Source of the DNA: Kibdelosporangium banguiense
GTDB lineage: Bacteria; Actinomycetota; Actinomycetes; Mycobacteriales; Pseudonocardiaceae
DNA length: 64,000 nt
Direction: 5' to 3'
Assembly (NCBI RefSeq): GCF_017876405.1
Contig: NZ_JAGINW010000001.1
Coordinates: forward strand, 10,057,203 to 10,121,202
Shown: one piece after another, positions 45,650 to 54,377 of the stretch
Layout of the letters: each line of letters starts with the position of its first letter
How positions within the stretch are numbered: position 1 is the first letter of the stretch
Notes under the pieces: model-generated
Database searches by the model: none
Told to the model about the DNA's origin: nothing
What the model saw: only the letters and a program-made list of their open reading frames with translations
Made by a program: the position numbers and the translations under genes

Positions 45650-47629
45650 TCAGACGGCCGTGATCGTCCACTGGAGGTTGGTGCTGGAGTTCACGCTCCA
45701 TAGCTTCACAGTGGACCCGGCAGCAGTACCGCCGCCGCTGTCCAACGCCGTGCCCGTAGCCCGGTTGATGATTTGGTAGCGGCCGTTGCCAAGGCTGGCC
45801 AACCGCCATTGCTGATTGTTGCTCGCGTTCCACGGCGCCTGTGCCGCGTTGGCCCCGTCGGCGACATTGCCTCCACTGTCGGCGACCATGCCGTTGGTAC
45901 GGTTGACAATGCGCACATAGCCGCCGCCCACGTCCACCAGCTGCCACTGCAAGTTGGTGCTTCCGTCGGCGGTCCACTGCTTCAGCACCGAGCCTGAAGG
46001 GACGCTGCCACCGCTGTCGAGGACCAGGCCGCTGGTGACATTGGCGATCCGTGTCCAGCCGGTGGGCAGCGGACCGGTACCCAGGCCGGGGATCTGGCCG
46101 TTGAAGGTGAGTTTCACGACATAGGCAGGTGCGTTGAACGGAGCCGCCGCCGAGGGCATCGTGATCCGCAGGCCCGAGCTGTTCTGGGTGCGATCGGGCA
46201 GGTTGATGTACGTGCCGGCGGTGGCTCCCAGCAGCTGGACCGAGGCCAGGCCGCTGAGATTGATCCGGTTCGAGTTCAGGGTCGTGATCGACAGCATGCT
46301 GCCCGGCCAGCCCATCACGGTCGCGTACAACACCGTGGCGGCTTTGTTGCGCGTGAACCGGATGTCCCGGTTGGTTCCGGCCCGCGGCGTGACGAACGAG
46401 CCGCCACCCATCTGGGTCGGGCCCTCACCGAAGGCCTCCCAGGCCCGTGTCGCGTAGACGGACTCGCCGAACCGCTTGAGATAGTCACCGATGCCCAGCA
46501 GGATCGTGCGCTGTCCACTGGGGATGGTGCCGTCCGCCATCGGGGCGATGTTCAGCAACATGTTGCCGTTCTTGCTGACCCGGTCGATCAACGAGTGCAG
46601 CATGGCGTTGAGCGAGTAGTAGCCGATACCGGCGGTGTAGCACCAGCTGGAGCTGGAGATGCTGTCGTCGGTCAGCCAGTAGGGGTACTGGATCCCCGCA
46701 GGGCCGCCGCGTTCGAAGTCGTAGACCGATCCCCGGTTGTTCAGCCCGTCCTTGTAGGTGGTCACCACGTCCTTGTTCCACGCGACCGCCCGGTTGAAGT
46801 AGTGCGCGAGGAACTCCAGCCGCTTCGGCTCGTCGATCCGGCCGAGGTTGAAGTCCTGCCAGACGATGTCGGGCTGATAGCCGTCGATGACCTCCCTGAG
46901 CTTGTCCAGCCACAACTGGTTCTGCGCGGCCGCGCCCAACTGGCCGTACAGCTTGCGCAGACTGGCAGTCGGCTGGGCCGGTACTCGGTCGTAGTAGCCG
47001 GTGTGGTTGTACGCGTGATGCAACGACACCACAAACTTCATGCCTCTGGCGCGGATCGCGTCCGCGTGCAACCGCACCAAGTCAAGCTGCGGGCCGGTGC
47101 GCACCGAGTTCCACTCGTTGACGGTGCTGTTCCACATCGAGTAGCCGTCGTGGTGCTCGGCGACCGGTCCGGCGAACTTGGCACCCGCGTCGGCGAACAG
47201 TTGTGCCCACTCGTTCGGGTCAAAGTTGCCGCCCGCCGACCGTAACCGCGGCGCGAACTGTACCCAGTTGCCCGCCCGGTCTCGTGCCCCGTTGATGAAG
47301 TTGTGGTACGGCCACGCGGACGGGTCCCCATACGTGGCAGCGTGATGGCGGTTCTCGTTGGAGCCGCTGACATACATGTTGCGCGGATACCACTCGTTGG
47401 CGAACGCGGGGACGCTGAACACTCCCCAGTGGAAGTAGATGCCGAACTTGGCGTCCTGGAACCATTCCGGCGCGGGTGGATGCTGGTCGACCGACGGCCA
47501 GGACGGCGTATAGCCACTCGGGCCTTCGGTGGCAAGCACGATGCCAGGCCGCAACAAGCCGGTGGCCGTGGCGGCCCCGGCGGCGACAAGCAGTCTGCGG
47601 CGGTTGAATCGAGACGTTGAAGAGGACAT
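45650..47629 (-). CDS. Secreted GH29 alpha-L-fucosidase with ricin-type lectin domain
   Basis: This 659-residue protein has a Tat signal (RFNRRRLLVAAGAATATG). The GH29 barrel is shown by KFGIYFHWGVFSVPAFANEW, HHDGYSMWNSTVNEWNS and VWQDFNLGRID, whose Asp259 is the likely nucleophile. After a beta domain, residues ~530-659 form a ricin-B lectin trefoil with three QxW repeats (NLQWQL, NQQWRL, NLQWTI). It hydrolyses alpha-fucosides with retention, complementing the GH95 enzyme. It is the first gene of the seven-gene operon and has a ~250-base leader. Confidence 0.93.
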   Translation of the reverse strand: MSSSTSRFNRRRLLVAAGAATATGLLRPGIVLATEGPSGYTPSWPSVDQHPPAPEWFQDAKFGIYFHWGVFSVPAFANEWYPRNMYVSGSNENRHHAATYGDPSAWPYHNFINGARDRAGNWVQFAPRLRSAGGNFDPNEWAQLFADAGAKFAGPVAEHHDGYSMWNSTVNEWNSVRTGPQLDLVRLHADAIRARGMKFVVSLHHAYNHTGYYDRVPAQPTASLRKLYGQLGAAAQNQLWLDKLREVIDGYQPDIVWQDFNLGRIDEPKRLEFLAHYFNRAVAWNKDVVTTYKDGLNNRGSVYDFERGGPAGIQYPYWLTDDSISSSSWCYTAGIGYYSLNAMLHSLIDRVSKNGNMLLNIAPMADGTIPSGQRTILLGIGDYLKRFGESVYATRAWEAFGEGPTQMGGGSFVTPRAGTNRDIRFTRNKAATVLYATVMGWPGSMLSITTLNSNRINLSGLASVQLLGATAGTYINLPDRTQNSSGLRITMPSAAAPFNAPAYVVKLTFNGQIPGLGTGPLPTGWTRIANVTSGLVLDSGGSVPSGSVLKQWTADGSTNLQWQLVDVGGGYVRIVNRTNGMVADSGGNVADGANAAQAPWNASNNQQWRLASLGNGRYQIINRATGTALDSGGGTAAGSTVKLWSVNSSTNLQWTITAV

Positions 47630-47887
47630 GGCAGGGAACCTCTCGTAACGACGAAGCGCGCAAAGTGAAGACGCTACGGACCGCTGTGCGCGAAACAGGC
47701 CGGATGCGGAGAGGAGAACCTCACACGGGCAGAGTGCTTGGCAGGCATGGGAACCCCATCGTCATTGACGGCGACAACCCAACAGTTCGGCAGCACGCGG
47801 AGAGCGACGTGAACTCCCCGGCACACCCGATCCCGATCGCGGGCGTCATGGCCGTCAGGCACACAATACGTCCCGCCATCCAACAAG

Positions 47888-47917
47888 TCATCATATGTCT
47901 ATCAGGCTTCCTGTCAA
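47888..47917 (-). promoter_or_regulatory. Sigma-70-type promoter of the seven-gene glycosidase operon with overlapping operator
   Basis: On the minus strand TTGACA (47912-47917) and TATGAT (47890-47895) are 16 bases apart, close to consensus and rare in such GC-rich DNA. The -10 lies within ACATATGATGA (complement of 47888-47898), repeated in inverse orientation at 48015-48025 with one mismatch. The whole 427-base gap (47630-48056) has no gene; it holds this promoter, the two motif copies and the leader. Confidence 0.75.
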
Positions 47918-48014
47918 CCCTCGCTTCGACGCTCTCACCGGTCTACGTCATTGCCTTGCAGCGTCGGACCATCCGGAGAGTGCGCCTGCCGCTAACAACA
48001 GAGATCAAACTTAA

Positions 48015-48025
48015 ACATATGATGT
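48015..48025 (+). promoter_or_regulatory. Second copy of the ACATATGATG motif
   Basis: ACATATGATGT repeats the sequence over the operon's -10 element in inverted orientation, 127 bases away. It is followed by CTGATGT, making an ACAT...ATGT dyad. It is a candidate GntR operator permitting DNA looping; the now-truncated GntR protein at 36176 is a possible ligand. Confidence 0.4.
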
Positions 48026-48056
48026 CTGATGTGTGTGTCGAGGAGTTCCGGCACAC

Positions 48057-49079
48057 CTAGTTGCGTGCGTTCAGAGCGTTCAGCACCGCTGTGTAGGCGG
48101 GCTTCTTGTTGCCGGCTCCGTCGAACAGCAACGGCGACACGCCTGGATAGCGCCATGAGTCCGTGTCGCGGATTCCCCAGGTCGTGATCCCGTTGCAGCG
48201 CGCCACAGCAAGACATGCCTGGGTGACGCGCCGGTAGTTGTCGGCCTGCTGCGCGCCCGAACCGGCGATGTCCAGCTCGGTGATCTGCACGTCCACCCCG
48301 AGACTGGCGAAGTTCTGCAGCGTGGTCTGGAAGCTGCCGGGGATACCGGTGCCGAAGTGGGCCTGCAGGCCCACGCAGTCGATGGGAACGCCCCGCGACT
48401 TGAAGTCGCGCACCATCCGGTAGACGCCCTGGGTCTTGGCGGCTGACCAGTCCTCGATGCTGTAGTCGTTGTAGCACAGCTTCGCACCCGGGTCAGCGGC
48501 ACGAGCGGTGCGGAACGCGACCTCGATCCAGTCGTTGCCGGTGCGCTGCAGGTTCGAGTCGCGCCTGCCGCCGGAACCGCCGTCGGCGAACGCCTCGTTC
48601 ACCACGTCCCACGTGTAGATCTTGCCCCGGTAGTACGCCGCGACTTTCGAGATATGGTTGACCAGCGCCGAACGCAGCGCGGAACCTTCCATCCCCCGCA
48701 TCCACCCTGGCTGCTGCGAATGCCACGCGAGTGTGTGGCCACGCACGCGCTTGCCCTGGCTGCGCGCGTGATTCACGATCCGGTCGGCATTGCCGTAGGA
48801 GAACTGGTTGCGGTTGGGCTCGGTCGCGTCCATCTTCATCTCGTTCTCGGCCGTGACCATGTCGAACTCCCGGTTGAGAATCCCGGTGTAGGTCGCGTCG
48901 CCGAGCCGGTGCGCCGCGACGGCGGCGCCGAAGTAGCGGCCGGTCTGCGCGGCGGACGCGCCGAGTGTGCTCGCGGCACTCGCCGACCCGATCGGAACCA
49001 GGGCGGTTACACCGGTTGTGACAACCGCCAACGTCGTCACGATCAGAGCTCGTGACACTGACCTCGCTGTCAGGTTCAT
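48057..49079 (-). CDS. Secreted GH10 endo-beta-1,4-xylanase
   Basis: This 340-residue protein has a signal peptide of ~36 residues and one GH10 barrel: RYFGAAVAAHRLGD, TAENEMKMDATEP, RGHTLAWHSQQPGWM, acid/base Glu162 in WDVVNEAF and nucleophile Glu268 in QITELDIAG. There is no binding module. It cuts xylan main chains outside the cell. The start at 49079 has AGAAGGTG 6 bases upstream. A LacI-type site lies 210 bases upstream. It is transcribed toward, but separately from, the seven-gene operon. Confidence 0.95.
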   Translation of the reverse strand: MNLTARSVSRALIVTTLAVVTTGVTALVPIGSASAASTLGASAAQTGRYFGAAVAAHRLGDATYTGILNREFDMVTAENEMKMDATEPNRNQFSYGNADRIVNHARSQGKRVRGHTLAWHSQQPGWMRGMEGSALRSALVNHISKVAAYYRGKIYTWDVVNEAFADGGSGGRRDSNLQRTGNDWIEVAFRTARAADPGAKLCYNDYSIEDWSAAKTQGVYRMVRDFKSRGVPIDCVGLQAHFGTGIPGSFQTTLQNFASLGVDVQITELDIAGSGAQQADNYRRVTQACLAVARCNGITTWGIRDTDSWRYPGVSPLLFDGAGNKKPAYTAVLNALNARN

Positions 49080-49288
49080 GTGTGACACCTTCTGGACAGC
49101 ACCCGCCCATGGCAGGCAGGTGGCAGGGAGCGGCGATCGGCCAGACTGTCCTAAGCAGACATAGCACGGGCGTCGCGGAGGACCGCCGCGGTCCGGACTC
49201 AAGCCGGCTGGACTCGGGGCAGCGCAGCACCACGCGATGCGCGCCCGGAACCGGAGCCCGCCTGACGGGCGACAGTGTGACACCGCAC

Positions 49289-49302
49289 TGTTCACGCTCA
49301 CA
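49289..49302. promoter_or_regulatory. LacI-family-type operator upstream of the xylanase gene
   Basis: TGTTCACGCTCACA resembles the TGTTAGCGCTAACA-like operators of LacI regulators in actinomycete pentose and xylan loci. It faces the xylanase gene. A further partial GCTCACAA site lies near 49354. Confidence 0.5.
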
Positions 49303-49432
49303 AGTTGAACCGGCCGGTAGGGTTCCCGCGTTGCCTCGAAAAGAGCAATCGACCGCTCACAACAGTGACAGGGCCGCGACTGCCTGGCCGAACAAGACGA
49401 TCTTCCTGCTCGGAACATCGCGCGACCACCGC

Positions 49433-49482
49433 TGTTAGCGCTCACAGCTTTCGTTGACTGGCGATACCGCTAGCGCTACATT
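49433..49482 (+). promoter_or_regulatory. Promoter of the GH43 gene cluster overlapped by two LacI-type operators
   Basis: TTGACT (49454-49459) and TACATT (49477-49482) have 17-base spacing. TGTTAGCGCTCACA (49433-49446) precedes the -35, and CGCTAGCGCTACAT (49468-49481) covers the spacer and -10, with centres about 35 bases apart. A repressor bound here would block polymerase. The gap 49080-49873 has no gene; it holds these sites, the xylanase-side operator and a ~390-base leader. Confidence 0.7.
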
Positions 49483-49737
49483 GGCCCGAAAGTCAAGGTC
49501 GTACGGCCGATGCCGTAACCCATCCCGGTTGGGCCACCCGCCGCCGCGACCATCCGTCAACGATGACGTTGGGACTTTCGATGCGAACAAACCCCTGCGC
49601 CGAGTCCGCCCACCCACCCGCTCCCCCTTGCCTGCACCGAAGGCCCATGAACCCGATCACCAAGCCGACGGACGCACCGCGTCGACTGTCCACATTGATC
49701 AATCAGATCACTCGGACCGTCCTGCCCTGCTGATCTC

Positions 49738-49776
49738 GGGGACGCCGCCGGCGCGCAGCACGCGGGCAGCGTCCCC
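49738..49776 (+). terminator. Leader hairpin, possible attenuator
   Basis: GGGGACGC (49738-49745) pairs with GCGTCCCC (49769-49776), followed by TTT, within the leader of the first GH43 gene. It may be a terminator of an upstream short transcript or an attenuator. Confidence 0.4.
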
Positions 49777-49873
49777 TTTCCACCTGAAGGAGCCGCGGAG
49801 CGCCGCGGTCCCTGGACCTGTCACGGCCAGACACGGGTCCGCGCCCGAGCTCCGACCCGGAAAGGGAATCCCC

Positions 49874-51466
49874 ATGTCACTCCGACGCCTCTGGGCACTC
49901 GGCGCAACTGTCACCGTCGCGCTCGGCCTGCTGGCAAGCCCTTCGGCACAGGCAGGCACCGGCGATGTCCAGCCGGCCGCGAACTTCACCAACCCGGTTC
50001 TCTGGCAGGACTTCGCGGACATCGACATCCTGCGCGTGGACAACACCTACTACTACTCGGCATCCACCATGCACTACTCCCCCGGCGCACCAATCCTACG
50101 CTCCTACGACCTGGTGAACTGGGAGTTCGCCGGCCACTCGGTGCCGCGTCTGGACTTCGGCGCCAAGTACGACCTCAACGGCGGCCGCGGCTACGTGCGC
50201 GGCATCTGGGCCTCCTTCCTCAACTACCGCAAGAGCAACAAGACCTTCTACTGGGGCGGCTGCATCGACTTCGGCCAGACCCACATCTACACCGCGACCG
50301 CCGTCGACGGCCAATGGTCCCGCCACACCACCATCAACAAGTGCTACTACGACGCCGGAATGCTCGTCGACGACAACGACACCATGTACGTCGCCTACGG
50401 CAACTCCAACATCAGCGTCGCCCAACTCTCCCCGGACGGCAAGACCGAAGTCCGCTCACAACAGGTCTTCACCACCCCATCGAACATCGGAACCCTCGAA
50501 GGCGCCCGCTTCTACAAGCGCAACGGCAACTACTACATCTTCCTCACCCGCCCCGCCAACGGCCAGTACATCCTCAAGGCCAGCAACCCGTTCGGCCCAT
50601 ACACACTGCAACAGGTCCTGCTGAACATGCCCACCCCGATCCCCGGCGGCGGCGTCCCCCACCAGGGCGGACTGGTCCAGACCCAGAACGGCGACTGGCA
50701 CTACATGGCCTTCGTCGACGCCTACCCCGGCGGACGCGTGCCTGTCCTCGCCCCGATCACCTGGACATCCGACGGGTGGCCACGGATCCAGACGGTGAAC
50801 AACGGCTGGGGCGCCAGCTACCCCATGCCCCTCCCCGCACGTCCGGTGAAACCGATGACCGGCGTGGACACCTTCAACGGCACCACTCTGGGCCCGCAAT
50901 GGGAATGGAACCACAACCCGGACACCAGCAAGTACTCGGTCAACAACGGACTACGCCTGCAAACCGCGACCGTGACCAACGACCTCTACTCGGCCCGTAA
51001 CACCCTCACCCACCGCATCCAGGGCCCCACCTCCACCGGCACCGTCACCCTGGATATCTCGGCGATGCGTGATGGCGACCGGACCGGCCTGGCGATGCTA
51101 CGCGACTCCTCGGCCTGGATCGGGGTCAAACGTGACGGCGGCCGCAACCGGCTCGTCATAGTCAACGGCCTGACGATGAACAACAACTGGGCCACCACCG
51201 GCACAGGTACCGAAGTGGCCAGCGCGAACCTGACAGGCACGAAGATCTGGTTGCGGGCCAACGCCGACATCCGTCCCGGCGCCGGACGTCAGGCCCGGTT
51301 CTCCTACAGCACCGACGGCGTCACCTTCACGCCACTCGGCCCCGGATTCACCCTCAAGAACGAATGGCAGTTCTTCATGGGCTACCGCTTCGGCATCTTC
51401 AACCACGCCACCAGCTCCCTCGGCGGCGCGGTCACCGTCCAACGCTTCGAACTCGCCACTCCCTGA
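49874..51466 (+). CDS. Secreted GH43 glycosidase (xylosidase/arabinofuranosidase type) with C-terminal beta-sandwich
   Basis: This 530-residue protein starts MSLRRLWALG with a signal peptide ending near AQAG. The five-bladed GH43 propeller begins NPVLWQDFADIDILR, giving the general base Asp49, and the acid Glu is in GTLEGARFYK. Residues ~330-530 form the XynB-type second domain (TFNGTTLGPQWEWNHNP) that shapes the active-site pocket. The start is preceded by AAAGGGA; the longer in-frame upstream extension has no signal peptide and is rejected. It is the first gene of a plus-strand cluster; the next gene is 16 bases away. Confidence 0.9.
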   Translation: MSLRRLWALGATVTVALGLLASPSAQAGTGDVQPAANFTNPVLWQDFADIDILRVDNTYYYSASTMHYSPGAPILRSYDLVNWEFAGHSVPRLDFGAKYDLNGGRGYVRGIWASFLNYRKSNKTFYWGGCIDFGQTHIYTATAVDGQWSRHTTINKCYYDAGMLVDDNDTMYVAYGNSNISVAQLSPDGKTEVRSQQVFTTPSNIGTLEGARFYKRNGNYYIFLTRPANGQYILKASNPFGPYTLQQVLLNMPTPIPGGGVPHQGGLVQTQNGDWHYMAFVDAYPGGRVPVLAPITWTSDGWPRIQTVNNGWGASYPMPLPARPVKPMTGVDTFNGTTLGPQWEWNHNPDTSKYSVNNGLRLQTATVTNDLYSARNTLTHRIQGPTSTGTVTLDISAMRDGDRTGLAMLRDSSAWIGVKRDGGRNRLVIVNGLTMNNNWATTGTGTEVASANLTGTKIWLRANADIRPGAGRQARFSYSTDGVTFTPLGPGFTLKNEWQFFMGYRFGIFNHATSSLGGAVTVQRFELATP

Positions 51467-51482
51467 CCCGGTAAGGGATCCC

Positions 51483-52862
51483 ATGGCTCTCACTCGTCGA
51501 TCATTCACACGCGCGGCTTTCGTGTCGGCGCTTGGCGCCACCGGACTCGCGGCCCTGCCACGCATGGCGTTCGCGGCGAACACCGCGTACCTCATGGCGT
51601 ACTTCACCGAGTCCCCCAGCTTCACCGGCGCCGACTACGGTCTGCACCTGGCCGTCAGCCGGGACGGTCTCAACTGGACGCCACTCAACCAGAACAACCC
51701 GGTCGTCACACCGACCGCGGGTGAGATGGGCCTGCGGGACCCGTTCTTGTTCCGCAAGCGCGACGGCGCCTTCGTGGTGCTCGCCACTGACCTGAAGGGC
51801 ACCGACTTCTCCCGCAACAGCCAGTACCTGCACGTGTACGACTCGACAGATCTCACGTCGTTCACGGGTTACCGGCGCGTCCGGATGCACACCTTGAACA
51901 CCCATACGTGGGCGCCGACCGCGTTCTGGGACGCCTCGCGCAACCAGTACGGCATCGTGTACTCGGCCAACAACGGCCGGGACGTGTTCATGGTGAACTA
52001 CACCAGCGACTTCCGGACGGTGAGCTCGTCACAGGTGTTCTTCAGTCCCGGCTTCAATGTCCTGGACGGTGACATCGTGGTCGAGGGCGCGACCACGTAC
52101 ATGTACTACAAGAACCTTGCTGACGGCTTCATCTATGGCGCGCGTTCTTCGACCGGTGCGCCGAACAGTTTCACCACGTACACCAGCGGCCTCAAACAGG
52201 GCAACGCCATGGAGGCGCCGCTACTGCTCAAGACCAATGAAGGTGGCTGGCGCCTCTGGGGCGACTCGTTCAGCCCTGTCAACGCCGACTACTACGCGTG
52301 GAGCTCGTCCAACATCACCGCCAACGCGTGGACATTGCTCAACCAGCGCGACTACACCCCGCCGCTGAACGCCAAGCACGGTTCGATGGTCGGTATCTCC
52401 GATGTGGAGTACAACGCCGTGGTCAACCGGTGGGGCCTGCCGAACTGGGTGCGGCTGAAGTCGTCCAACCTGCCCGACCGGTTCGTCCGGCACTCGAACC
52501 GCGTTGCCAGGCTGGACGCCTACCCGTTCGATCCGTACCAGGAACAGTTGTGGCGGATGGTCCCCGGGCTGGCCGACTCGGCCGGGGTGTCCTTCCAGTC
52601 GGTGAACGTGGCCAACAACTACTTGCGGCACGCCGGTTACGCGCTCCGGCTGGACCCCAATGACAACACCACGGCGTTCCGCGGCGACGCGACGTTCTAC
52701 CAGACCGCTGGGCTGGCTGACTCGTCCTGGTCGTCGTTCCGCTCCTACAACTTCCCCACCCGCTACCTGCGCCACGCCAACTCGTTGCTGCGTATCGACC
52801 CGATCAGCGCCTCGTCCAGCCTCACCGAGCGGCAGGACGCCACCTTCCGCGTCACTCCCTGA
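51483..52862 (+). CDS. Secreted GH43 arabinofuranosidase-type enzyme with AbfB (CBM42-like) domain
   Basis: This 459-residue protein has a Tat signal (LTRRSFTRAAFVSALGATG). The GH43 propeller includes EMGLRDPFLFRKRDG and NTHTWAPTAFWD. Residues ~325-459 form an arabinose-binding AbfB trefoil (NLPDRFVRHSNRVARLD, NNYLRHAGYALRLD, TRYLRHANSLLRID). The layout matches exo-alpha-1,5-L-arabinofuranosidases of streptomycetes, so release of arabinose from arabinan or arabinoxylan is likely. It lies 16 bases after the previous GH43 gene and 11 before the next. Confidence 0.9.
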   Translation: MALTRRSFTRAAFVSALGATGLAALPRMAFAANTAYLMAYFTESPSFTGADYGLHLAVSRDGLNWTPLNQNNPVVTPTAGEMGLRDPFLFRKRDGAFVVLATDLKGTDFSRNSQYLHVYDSTDLTSFTGYRRVRMHTLNTHTWAPTAFWDASRNQYGIVYSANNGRDVFMVNYTSDFRTVSSSQVFFSPGFNVLDGDIVVEGATTYMYYKNLADGFIYGARSSTGAPNSFTTYTSGLKQGNAMEAPLLLKTNEGGWRLWGDSFSPVNADYYAWSSSNITANAWTLLNQRDYTPPLNAKHGSMVGISDVEYNAVVNRWGLPNWVRLKSSNLPDRFVRHSNRVARLDAYPFDPYQEQLWRMVPGLADSAGVSFQSVNVANNYLRHAGYALRLDPNDNTTAFRGDATFYQTAGLADSSWSSFRSYNFPTRYLRHANSLLRIDPISASSSLTERQDATFRVTP

Positions 52863-52873
52863 TCTCATGGAGG

Positions 52874-54244
52874 ATGACTGTGCGATCTCTCCCGTGCAGG
52901 ACAGTCGCCTGGATCGTCAGTGTTGTCTGCGCCCTGGCGGTCTTCCCGGCCGTGGCCAGCGCCGACAACCCGATCGTCCAGCATGTCTACACCGCCGACC
53001 CGGCCCCAATGGTCTACAACGGACGCGTGTACCTCTACACAGGACACGACGAGGACGGTTCCACGAACTTCACGATGAAGGACTGGCGGGTGTGGTCGTC
53101 CGCAGACATGGTGAACTGGACCGACCACGGCTCACCGATGAGCCTGGCCACCTTCTCCTGGGCAAGCACGAACGCCTGGGCAGGCCACACCATCCAGCGC
53201 AACGGCATGTTCTACTGGTACGTCCCGGTCACCAACCGCGCGACCGGCCGGATGGCCATCGGCGTCGGCGTTTCCAACAGCCCCACCGGCCCGTTCCGGG
53301 ACGCCATCGGCCGCCCACTGGTGGAGAACGGCGAGATCGACCCCGCAGCGTTCATCGACGACAACGGCCAAGCCTACCTGTACTGGGGCAACCCCAACCT
53401 CTGGTACGTCAAGCTCAACCCGGACATGATCTCGTTCTCCGGAAGCGCCACTCGCATTCCGCTGACCACCGCGGGGTTCGGCACCCGGACCGGCAACCCG
53501 AGCAGGCCGACCCTGTACGAGGAAGCACCTTGGGTCTACAAACGCAACGGCTTGTACTACAACGTGTTCGCGGCGAAGTGCTGTTCGGAGTTCATCGCCT
53601 ACTCGACAGCGCCGAGCCCGACCGGGCCGTGGACCTACCGCGGAACGATCATGCCCACCCAGGGCAGCAGCTTCACCAACCACCCCGGCATCATCGACTA
53701 CAAGGGGTCCTCGTACTTCTTCTACCACAACGGCGCGCTGCCGGGCGGCGGCGGCTTCACCCGCTCGGTCGCCGTGGAGAAGTTCAGCTACAACGCCGAC
53801 GGCACCATCCCGACGTTCAACATGACCACCGCCGGGCCACCCGCTGCCGACACGCTGAATCCCTATGTCCGGCAGGAAGCCGAGACCATCGCCTGGGGAT
53901 CCGGCATCGAGACCGAACCTGCCAGCGAAGGCACCATGAACATCGGCCATATCCACAACAACGACTGGATCAAGATCAAAGCAGTCGCCTTTGGAGCCGG
54001 CGCGAAGTCCTTCACCACCCGAGTCGCCTCCGCGACCAACGGCGGAACCATCGAACTGCGGCTCGGCAACCAGAACGGCACGGTCGTCGGAAGGTGCACC
54101 GTCGCGGGCACAGGCGGCTGGCAGAACTGGGCGAACGTCTCCTGCCCGGTCACCGGCGCGACCGGAACCCAGGACCTGTTTCTCAGATTCACCGGCGCCA
54201 GCGGCTATCTGTTCAACATGAACTGGTGGCAGTTCACCAGTTGA
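52874..54244 (+). CDS. Secreted GH43 enzyme with CBM6
   Basis: This 456-residue protein has a Sec signal (WIVSVVCALAVFPAVASA). The GH43 domain begins NPIVQHVYTADPAPMVYNGR, with Asp of TADPAP as general base, Asp in GEIDPAAFID and Glu in YEEAPWVYKRNG. A C-terminal CBM6 (~330-456; VRQEAETIAWGSG, IHNNDWIKIK) binds xylan or related chains. This layout occurs in arabinoxylan arabinofuranohydrolases and beta-xylosidases. The ATG at 52874 is only one base from GGAGG, so the GTG at 52880 may be the true start. Confidence 0.9.
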   Translation: MTVRSLPCRTVAWIVSVVCALAVFPAVASADNPIVQHVYTADPAPMVYNGRVYLYTGHDEDGSTNFTMKDWRVWSSADMVNWTDHGSPMSLATFSWASTNAWAGHTIQRNGMFYWYVPVTNRATGRMAIGVGVSNSPTGPFRDAIGRPLVENGEIDPAAFIDDNGQAYLYWGNPNLWYVKLNPDMISFSGSATRIPLTTAGFGTRTGNPSRPTLYEEAPWVYKRNGLYYNVFAAKCCSEFIAYSTAPSPTGPWTYRGTIMPTQGSSFTNHPGIIDYKGSSYFFYHNGALPGGGGFTRSVAVEKFSYNADGTIPTFNMTTAGPPAADTLNPYVRQEAETIAWGSGIETEPASEGTMNIGHIHNNDWIKIKAVAFGAGAKSFTTRVASATNGGTIELRLGNQNGTVVGRCTVAGTGGWQNWANVSCPVTGATGTQDLFLRFTGASGYLFNMNWWQFTS

Positions 54245-54317
54245 GCGGAATCGAGTGTTCGCCGCACGCCGGGTTTTCCCGCCGGAACACGGCCGACGGC
54301 CGGCCGCCTGGCGGAAA

Positions 54318-54335
54318 GGCCTGCTCACGCAGGCC
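54318..54335 (+). terminator. Small hairpin between the third GH43 and the esterase gene
   Basis: GGCCTGC-TCAC-GCAGGCC is a perfect 7-bp stem with a 4-base loop, followed by a T-containing stretch, 73 bases past the GH43 stop. Confidence 0.4.
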
Positions 54336-54377
54336 GGCTCGTTCTGTTGAATCCCCTACCTTGTTCGAGGGAGCCAC

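Noticed and set aside
47617..48060. Small plus-strand gene (147 codons) in the operon leader region
   Set aside because: No family, no clear ribosome-binding site, and it covers the mapped minus-strand promoter and leader.
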